In this document: positions 57,151-64,000 of the stretch, in pieces
Layout: every line of letters starts with the position of its first letter
Numbering within the stretch: the stretch's first letter is position 1
Assembly: GCA_947630845.1 (NCBI GenBank)
Contig: CANRJB010000001.1
Span: 62,001-126,000, forward strand
Direction of reading: 5' to 3'
DNA: 64,000 bases
Origin: an uncultured Clostridia bacterium
Lineage (GTDB): Bacteria; Bacillota; Clostridia; Oscillospirales; Ruminococcaceae
The notes under the pieces: model-generated
Seen by the model: the letters and a program-made list of their open reading frames with translations, nothing else
Database searches by the model: none
What the model was told of the DNA's origin: nothing
Program-made: the position numbers and the translations under genes

Positions 57151-59925
57151 TCATTCGTTACCAAGCACCGCAGCACAGCGTCTGCAAAGTGTCGGATGCA
57201 GCGAGATCTTACCAACTTCATCGGAATAGCTCCAGCAGCGTTCACACTTCTGTCCGGGGGCTTTTTCGATGGTAAATGTCATCTCATCCTCACCCGTATC
57301 GCCGACTGTGATCTCCACCGCCGACACAATGAGAACATCCTTCAGTTCTTTCCAACCGGAAAGCTTCGCAGCCGTCTCCTCATCCTTTACTGTGATGATG
57401 ACCTTCGCTTCAAGAGACTTGCCGATGAGCTTTTCGTTGCGTTTCTCTTCGAGTTTCTTGTTGGCATTCTCACGGATGCCGTAGATAGCATCCCACTTGC
57501 TCCGGAAGGCATCATCTGCCATGACTCCGGTCTTTGGGAGAAATACATTCAGGAAAACGCTCCGTGCATCATCCGCAGCCCTGTGCGGAAGATTCTGCCA
57601 GATCTCCTCTGCGGTAAAGCTGAGGATGGGCGCAGCCATACGTGTCAGTGCATCGAGAATGCGGTACATTGCCGTCTGTGCGGCACGTCTTGTCGGTGCA
57701 TCAAATTTCTCACAATACAGTCTGTCCTTGATGATGTCAAGGTAGAAACTCGACAGATCTACCACGCAGAAATTGTGGATCGCATGGAACACAATATGGA
57801 AATCATACTTTTCATACCCGGCATTCACCTGATCGGTCAGTGCATCGAGCCGCATAAGCACCCATCTGTCCAGTTCTTCCAGCATCTCATCCGGCACACA
57901 GTCCGTATCGGGATCAAATCTTGTCTCTCCGTCGCTGAGATTGCCAAGGATATAGCGTGCAGTGTTTCTGATCTTGCGGTAAGCATCACTGAGCTGACTG
58001 AGGATGTCCTTAGAAATGCGGATATCGCTGTGATAATCTGATGATGCCACCCAGAGCCGCAGGATATCTGCTCCATACTGCTCAATGATCTCCTCTGGTG
58101 CAATGCCGTTGCCAAGAGATTTGTGCATTGCCCTGCCTTCACCATCCACGACCCATCCATGCGTGCAGACGGATTTATAGGGCGCTCTGCCCTTGTAGAC
58201 AACAGAGGTCAGCAGGGAACTCTGAAACCAGCCACGATACTGGTCAGCACCTTCGAGGTACAAGTCCCATGTGTCCTGATAGTCTGAGATCGCCGTATGT
58301 GATACGCCCGAATCGAACCAGACATCCATGATGTCATATTCTTTGGTAAATTCCGTACATCCGCATTCGCACTTTGTATCTGCCGGAATGAGGTCTTTGG
58401 TGTCCTTCGTCCACCATGCATCGGAACCCTCCTGCCGGAACACATCTGCAATGGAGCGGATGGTCGCATCCGTGATGATGGGCTTCTTACAGTCCTTACA
58501 GTACACGACCGGAATCGGCACGCCCCACGTTCTCTGACGGGAGATGCACCAGTCACTTCTGTCACGCACCATGCCCTTGATCCTGTCCTCGCCCCATTCC
58601 GGGATCCACTGTACATCTTCGATCGCCTTGACAGCATCCTCACGGAACCCGTTGACCGAGCAGAACCACTGTTCTGTCGCACGGTAGATGATCGGCGAAT
58701 GACAACGCCAGCAATGCGGATACTGATGGACGATCTTCTGCATCGCAAGCATCGCACCTTCTTCCACAAGGCGTTCTGCAATGCGCTTGTTTGCCTCATC
58801 GGTGTCCAGTCCCTCAAACTCGCCTGCTTCTGCGGTCTGCTTACCTTTGGCATCCACACAGACAATAATTCCGATGTCATCGTAATTCTTGCAGACCTCA
58901 TAGTCCTCTACACCATAGCCCGGCGCAGTATGCACACAGCCCGTGCCGCTTTCAAGCGTAACATGGTCGCCGATGATGACGGGGGATGGTCTGTCATAAA
59001 GCGGATGTCTGGTTTTCATTCCTTCGAGATCTCTGCCGGTGAAGATATGATCTGTGGTATAGTCTGTGATGCCGGCAGTCTCCATGACGGACTTCACCAG
59101 TTCATCTGCCATGACATAATATTCATCCCCGACCTGCACAAGGGTATAATTGTACTCCGGTCCTAAACAGATCGCAAGGTTGCCCGGGATCGTCCATGTT
59201 GTCGTTGTCCAGATGACAAAGTATACTTTTTGCAGATCCAGTCCCAGAGCCGTAAACATCCCCTTATCATCCGTCACCCGGAATTTGACAAAGATAGAAT
59301 TGCAAGGGTCGTTCTCATATTCAATTTCTGCTTCGGCAAGTGCCGTGTTGCAGTCCGGACACCAGTACACAGGTTTCAGCCCCTTGTACATATAGCCGTC
59401 TCTTGCCATCTTGCCGAACACTTCGACCTGCCGTGCCTCATATGCCGGACGCAAAGTCAGGTAGGGATTGTCATAGTCTGCGATCGTCCCGAGACGTTTG
59501 AATTGTTTCTTCTGGTTCTCCACATGCGTCAGCGCAAAATCCTTACATGCCTTACGCAGCGCAAGCGGTGGGATCGTGCCATTCTCCACGCCGATCTCCT
59601 TGAGTGCCTTCAGCTCGATGGGAAGTCCGTGTGTATCCCAGCCGGGGGTATAGGGCGTGCAGAATCCGGTCATATTCCGGTACTTGACAATGAAATCCTT
59701 CAATGTTTTGTTGAGTGCCGTGCCAATGTGGATCGTTCCGTTTGCATAGGGAGGACCGTCATGGAACATAAAATGCGGCTTGTCAGCATTTTTTTCCATG
59801 ATGAGTTCATAGAGGCGCATGGCATCCCACTTTTCAAGCAATGCCGGCTCACGCTTCGGCAGATTTCCTCGCATGGGAAAATCCGTCTTCGGCATATTCA
59901 TGGTATTCTTAAAATCCTGAGCCAT
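57151..59925 (-). CDS. ileS: Isoleucyl-tRNA synthetase
   Basis: HDGPPYANGTIHIGTALNK, GWDTHGLPIE, HKSLGNGIAPEE (KMSKS-like), C-terminal Cys cluster CERCW...CRRC. Confidence 0.97.
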   Translation of the reverse strand: MAQDFKNTMNMPKTDFPMRGNLPKREPALLEKWDAMRLYELIMEKNADKPHFMFHDGPPYANGTIHIGTALNKTLKDFIVKYRNMTGFCTPYTPGWDTHGLPIELKALKEIGVENGTIPPLALRKACKDFALTHVENQKKQFKRLGTIADYDNPYLTLRPAYEARQVEVFGKMARDGYMYKGLKPVYWCPDCNTALAEAEIEYENDPCNSIFVKFRVTDDKGMFTALGLDLQKVYFVIWTTTTWTIPGNLAICLGPEYNYTLVQVGDEYYVMADELVKSVMETAGITDYTTDHIFTGRDLEGMKTRHPLYDRPSPVIIGDHVTLESGTGCVHTAPGYGVEDYEVCKNYDDIGIIVCVDAKGKQTAEAGEFEGLDTDEANKRIAERLVEEGAMLAMQKIVHQYPHCWRCHSPIIYRATEQWFCSVNGFREDAVKAIEDVQWIPEWGEDRIKGMVRDRSDWCISRQRTWGVPIPVVYCKDCKKPIITDATIRSIADVFRQEGSDAWWTKDTKDLIPADTKCECGCTEFTKEYDIMDVWFDSGVSHTAISDYQDTWDLYLEGADQYRGWFQSSLLTSVVYKGRAPYKSVCTHGWVVDGEGRAMHKSLGNGIAPEEIIEQYGADILRLWVASSDYHSDIRISKDILSQLSDAYRKIRNTARYILGNLSDGETRFDPDTDCVPDEMLEELDRWVLMRLDALTDQVNAGYEKYDFHIVFHAIHNFCVVDLSSFYLDIIKDRLYCEKFDAPTRRAAQTAMYRILDALTRMAAPILSFTAEEIWQNLPHRAADDARSVFLNVFLPKTGVMADDAFRSKWDAIYGIRENANKKLEEKRNEKLIGKSLEAKVIITVKDEETAAKLSGWKELKDVLIVSAVEITVGDTGEDEMTFTIEKAPGQKCERCWSYSDEVGKISLHPTLCRRCAAVLGNE

Positions 59926-59946
59926 TGGTCTGTACCTCCTTCGGGA

Positions 59947-60543
59947 TCACTGTAAATCAGCATCTCCGTTCTGAGCATCACTGTAACGTGCTTCGTAAGT
60001 GCTGTCAGTATCAGAATAGGTATCCGATTCCGAAGCATCGTCCGCATCTGCGAATTCATCCTCATCGCCTTCCGGCATTGCAGAGATCATTTCCAGATGC
60101 CCTTTATACATATCGAACAGACTGCGCTTGAAGTCTGCAACCATTTTCCTTGCATCCGCAAGAGACTGTTTTGCCTCTGCGATCTCCGCACGGTTCTTCT
60201 CCATGAGCAGTTCATGCTGACGGGTCGCTTCATCGAGCAGAACAGCTGCTTCTTCCTTCGCCTTGTTGACGATCTGGTCAGCCTTTTCATTTGCCTCTGC
60301 AAGCACACGTCTGCCTTCCTTCTGGGCATTGAGGAGCGCATCCTTGATGGCTTCCTCATCCTTCATGTACTCACGTACCTTTTCCGCAAGAAGGGTGATC
60401 TTGTGGTTATTGTCCTCACGCTCGTTCTCGTTCTCCTGAAGCGTAGCTTCGATCTGCCCGAGATACTCGTCGATATCCTCCGGACGATAGCCCCATGATG
60501 CTTTCTCAAACCTTTTCTCTCTGATATCTTTTGCAGTCAACAT
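59947..60543 (-). CDS. divIVA: DivIVA-domain protein
   Basis: MLTAKDIREKRFEKASWGYRPEDIDEYLGQIEATL then coiled coil. Confidence 0.88.
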   Translation of the reverse strand: MLTAKDIREKRFEKASWGYRPEDIDEYLGQIEATLQENENEREDNNHKITLLAEKVREYMKDEEAIKDALLNAQKEGRRVLAEANEKADQIVNKAKEEAAVLLDEATRQHELLMEKNRAEIAEAKQSLADARKMVADFKRSLFDMYKGHLEMISAMPEGDEDEFADADDASESDTYSDTDSTYEARYSDAQNGDADLQ

Positions 60544-60562
60544 ATTCTTCACCTCATATAGA

Positions 60563-61297
60563 TTATAGGAATTGTTCTATCCTGATATGCAGCCGATCTC
60601 TACGGGTCGGACCGCTGATTTCCGCAATGCGGAATTTGCCGTATCCCCTGATCGAGAAAATATCTCCCGATGCAAGGAGTCTGTCGGGCTTGGTGCATTC
60701 TTCATGGTTCACCATGACCATGCGCCCGGTGATAAGCTTCTGACAGGCATCTCTTCCAAGCCGCAATGCCGTTCTGAGGATGGCATCGAGCCGTGGGGAT
60801 GACACTGTACCGTCTATCAGAGCAGTTGCCTGCACATAACTGCCGTCATAGGGGAGCGTATCCGTCACCTTCACACCGACCCGTCCGATTTTCGTCATAC
60901 CGATTCCCAATGCTGCCGCAGCACCCGTGACAAAGCACTGTATCTTTCCCGGTGACACAAGAATATCCCCGACCGTATCTCTCTGCACCTGCTGTGCCAT
61001 GAGACTGCCGAGTACATCTCTGTGAGACAGGGGAAACTGCTCCGGAAAGGTAATGGTCAGGCAGGTGACGGGAAATTCCTCGTTCTCCGGTGGACAGCCC
61101 TCCGGATGGATGCAGAGAATACCACGCTCTGCCTCCGGATACCCCCCGAAGAAACGGTAAGTCCCATCTGTCAGGTGCGCCTTTACCATCGTATACTGCC
61201 GCATGTCCAGAAATGCCGTAAAGCTCCGGTAGGCATTTCGCCGCACCATATCCTGCACATGCGCCAGCAGAAGCTTGTCCTGCTGCTCCTGATCCAT
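60563..61297 (-). CDS. ylmH: YlmH-like S4-domain RNA-binding protein
   Basis: C-terminal S4 SSPRLDAILRTALRLGRDACQKLITGRMVMVNHEECTKPDRLLASGDIFSIRGYGKFRI. Confidence 0.9.
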   Translation of the reverse strand: MDQEQQDKLLLAHVQDMVRRNAYRSFTAFLDMRQYTMVKAHLTDGTYRFFGGYPEAERGILCIHPEGCPPENEEFPVTCLTITFPEQFPLSHRDVLGSLMAQQVQRDTVGDILVSPGKIQCFVTGAAAALGIGMTKIGRVGVKVTDTLPYDGSYVQATALIDGTVSSPRLDAILRTALRLGRDACQKLITGRMVMVNHEECTKPDRLLASGDIFSIRGYGKFRIAEISGPTRRDRLHIRIEQFL

Positions 61298-61300
61298 GCC

Positions 61301-61735
61301 TCAGATAATAACGCCGTTATTCTCCAGCTCTGCTGCAAGGTCATCGCCGATGAAACCGACATTGTACGGCGTGATGATGTAAGTCAGGTTTGCGACCGGC
61401 TTCAGGCTGCCGCTGATGGCATAGGATACACCCACCAGAAAATCAATGATCCTTCTGCGGTTTTCCGGAGATGCTGTCTCCAGATTCAGTACGACGGTCT
61501 TGCGGCTGATCAGATGATCAGCGATCGCCTTGGCATCCGTAAAGACCTCAGGCTTGACCAGTACGACCTGTAACTGTGCAGTTGCCTGAATATTGACAAT
61601 ATTCGACCCCGGCTCTCTCGGGGGCTGCATCTCCTCAGTTCCGGTATGCGGCGGCTCGGGTGTCGGAGCGGAAGAACCGCCCTCCGGGATATCAGAAGGG
61701 AAAAAGAATTCCTTCATATTCTTGAAAATTTCCAT
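61301..61735 (-). CDS. sepF: Cell division protein SepF
   Basis: VLVKPEVFTDAKAIADHLISRKTVVLNLETASPENRRRIIDFLVGVSYAISGSLKPVANLTYIITPYNVGF. Confidence 0.93.
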   Translation of the reverse strand: MEIFKNMKEFFFPSDIPEGGSSAPTPEPPHTGTEEMQPPREPGSNIVNIQATAQLQVVLVKPEVFTDAKAIADHLISRKTVVLNLETASPENRRRIIDFLVGVSYAISGSLKPVANLTYIITPYNVGFIGDDLAAELENNGVII

Positions 61736-61798
61736 GACATTCTCCTTTTCTCCGTATGGTTGGTTTCTTTATCCGGTGCATACGGTCGCCGGTGTATA

Positions 61799-62485
61799 TC
61801 AGTGATAGTTCCTTGCGCCGAAAAGCGCAGAACCTACTCTAACCAGATCAGAGCCGAACCGGATGGCATCGGCATAGTCATCGGACATTCCCATCGAAAG
61901 GATACGCATATCCGTTCCCGGGATCTCCTTGGTTTTCAGAAACAGTTCCTGCATCGCTTCAAGATAACGTGTATCGCTGCATGGCGGCGGTATCGTCATC
62001 AGACCGCAGACATGAACGGATGACAGCGGTGCAATTTCCTTCAGCAGACCCGGCAGCGCATCGGGAGCAATACCGCTCTTGGAGTCCTCGCCGCCGATGT
62101 TGACCTCAAGCAGGATGTCCTGCACAATACCATGTTTCTGTGCCTGCCGGTCGATCTCCTGTGCAAGCGACAGCCTGTCTACCGAATGGATGAGCCGTAT
62201 TTCTCCGATGAGATATTTCACCTTGTTGGACTGGAGCGTCCCGATGAAATCAACCGGTACGCCGGAACGATAGGCATCTTTTTTTGACTGCCACTCCTGC
62301 ACCCGGTTCTCTCCGAGCAAGGTGATGCCGCAGTCAATGGCTTCATTGACCAGTTCCGGTGCGACAGTTTTTGTCACTGCCATAAAGGCAATGTCCTCCG
62401 GCTTTCTGCCGTTCCTGACAGCAGCTTCTGCAATGGTGTCCCGGATACGCAGATAATTGTCCCGTACCTGCTGCTTACTGTCCAT
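61799..62485 (-). CDS. YggS/YlmE-family PLP homeostasis protein
   Basis: DIAFMAVTKTV, LLGENRVQEW, FIGTLQSNKVKYLIG, LSMGMSDDYADAIRFGSDLVRVGSALFG. Confidence 0.95.
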   Translation of the reverse strand: MDSKQQVRDNYLRIRDTIAEAAVRNGRKPEDIAFMAVTKTVAPELVNEAIDCGITLLGENRVQEWQSKKDAYRSGVPVDFIGTLQSNKVKYLIGEIRLIHSVDRLSLAQEIDRQAQKHGIVQDILLEVNIGGEDSKSGIAPDALPGLLKEIAPLSSVHVCGLMTIPPPCSDTRYLEAMQELFLKTKEIPGTDMRILSMGMSDDYADAIRFGSDLVRVGSALFGARNYH

Positions 62486-63698
62486 CCGCATCGATCCCCT
62501 TCCTGATAATAGAATCATACAACATTAAGTAACCGCTCTCTGTTGTCTGGGCAGAGATGACATAATCTGTTCCTTCATAAATGACTTTCAGCTTGCGAAA
62601 TTCGGGTTGTTCGCCGTTGAGGACATAGACACCACGGATCTTTTCCGTATTGCCGTTCTCATCGGTCGTTTCCTGAAAGTGCAGTGCGCTTCTCGGCACC
62701 ATGATGCCCTTGCGTTCTTCTCCTCTGACGATCTCCACAGTTTCGGTACGATGCTGCACAAGATCATAGGTCATGGACTCACAGGTGATGCCGATGATGG
62801 TATTCTCCGCACCATTTGCGCTGTTGAGCATCGTAACCTCACCCTTGACAGTCTCGGAGGTCGAAGAAAATTTCAGTGTTACAATATCGCCCTTATTATA
62901 GACCTTTTCGCTGTTATCCACAATTGCTGCAAGCACCCATTGATAGCTGTCGATCAGCTTGCCGATCACACCATCTGCATTGCCCGGATGATCTTTCACA
63001 GCATTGAGATCATCAATGGTCAGGTCTTCGATACGGTCGAGTGTGAGCATATCCTCATAGCCGTCGGCATAGCTGACGAAGTAGGCAGCCTCATCCGCCT
63101 TGATGGTACGCAGCGGTGCTTCCTGTGCCTGCTGAAGTGCAGTGATCTCCGCCTGAATGCGTTCGATTTTAGGCTCATAGCTGGCATCTTTTCCGGTGAC
63201 GAGCTGATAGGTAGAGAGAAGCACGACCATTTCGGTGCGTTCTGTTTCCAGTTCATCAAGGTGATCCTGCTCCCGGTCGAAGAGGTACTCCTTATAATTC
63301 TGGGTAAACAGCTCGGAAATATTGGACGGCTGGGCAGTCTGGGTCGTACCGGGATTGGAGATGCGTTCAAGCGTTCCGAGTTCCTTGTTCAGGTTAGCGA
63401 TACGCTGTTTGATCTCGATTTGGTTTTCAGAGGAATAGACATTGGCGATCACGCTGCCGACGCCGAGTTTTCCGCCGTCAGAGACTTCATAGCTGATGAC
63501 TCCGTTTCCCTCATAGGTGATCACCTTTTCATTCCGGATAAAGACACCCTGCACCCGTTCGGAATCACTGCCCACGGAGAGCAGTGCCGTTTCGGTGACA
63601 TAATCCTGATTGACTTGCCGGAACATCATATTCACAACAGTCAGTATGACGAACACGGCAACGATGAGCAGAGCGATCCTGAGTGTTCCCTGATTCAC
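62475..63698 (-). CDS. HlyD-like periplasmic adaptor domain protein
   Basis: N-terminal TM, barrel-sandwich region, coiled coil, sits in the DivIVA-SepF cluster. Confidence 0.75.
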   Translation of the reverse strand: MNQGTLRIALLIVAVFVILTVVNMMFRQVNQDYVTETALLSVGSDSERVQGVFIRNEKVITYEGNGVISYEVSDGGKLGVGSVIANVYSSENQIEIKQRIANLNKELGTLERISNPGTTQTAQPSNISELFTQNYKEYLFDREQDHLDELETERTEMVVLLSTYQLVTGKDASYEPKIERIQAEITALQQAQEAPLRTIKADEAAYFVSYADGYEDMLTLDRIEDLTIDDLNAVKDHPGNADGVIGKLIDSYQWVLAAIVDNSEKVYNKGDIVTLKFSSTSETVKGEVTMLNSANGAENTIIGITCESMTYDLVQHRTETVEIVRGEERKGIMVPRSALHFQETTDENGNTEKIRGVYVLNGEQPEFRKLKVIYEGTDYVISAQTTESGYLMLYDSIIRKGIDADGQ

Positions 63699-63715
63699 CC
63701 GCAGCTCACCGTCCT

Positions 63716-63952
63716 TTACTCTGTCGTCTCGCTATCGAGAATGGACACAGGACGTGACGGTGCAATAGTAGAAATGGCATGCTTGTACACAAGCTGCTGC
63801 TGTCCCTGACTGTCAAAGATCACTACATAATTGTCAAATCCTTTGACGATACCCTTGGTCTGGAAACCATTCACAAGATAGATCGTGACAGGGATATGTT
63901 CCTTACGTGCCTGATTCAGGAACGCATCCTGTAGATTCATAATTTTTGTCAT
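63716..63952 (-). CDS. hfq: RNA chaperone Hfq
   Basis: [62 protein letters not shown]. Confidence 0.97.
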   Translation of the reverse strand: MTKIMNLQDAFLNQARKEHIPVTIYLVNGFQTKGIVKGFDNYVVIFDSQGQQQLVYKHAISTIAPSRPVSILDSETTE

Positions 63953-64000
63953 TCCTTTCTCCTTTCCGCCGATGGCTTTACGAAGTCCGGTTTATCGAGA

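Overview
The window looks like the chromosome of a cellulosome-bearing Ruminococcus-type Clostridia; this is inferred from the dockerin-bearing cellulases and the gene content, since no taxonomic search was possible. Gene blocks on the + or - strand, left to right: a Cthe_2159-like carbohydrate-binding protein; a dockerin protein with a cohesin-like N-terminus; Na+-pump decarboxylase beta/gamma; folD-lgt-two M16 peptidases-tRNA-Arg(CCU); sporulation genes (ylbJ-like, yqfC, yqfD); three dockerin cellulases (GH9, GH9, GH5); a Hen1/Pnkp RNA-repair pair; an unusual cassette of membrane protein, SBP-VWA fusion, HSP90-like ATPase, two paralogous helical proteins and small TM proteins; HD protein; T-box/leuA; an LRR-dockerin protein with a triplicated leader; metallophosphoesterase; DacF-like; spoIIR; VWA lipoprotein; rnfCDGEAB; transketolase pair; HAD-rluA-lspA-ileS-divIVA-ylmH-sepF-ylmE-adaptor-hfq. 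Most notable observations: (1) the SBP-VWA / HSP90-like / duplicated helical-repeat cassette beside Hen1-Pnkp; (2) an apparently undocumented intergenic small RNA on the - strand at about 51366-51518, with a consensus promoter and intrinsic terminator but no CDS; (3) a dispersed family of hairpins with compensatory stem changes placed just after stop codons; (4) a three-fold 66-nt leader repeat, each unit carrying an SD-like motif, in front of the LRR-dockerin gene. All domain names come from reading motifs by eye; no HMM, BLAST or Rfam search was run.
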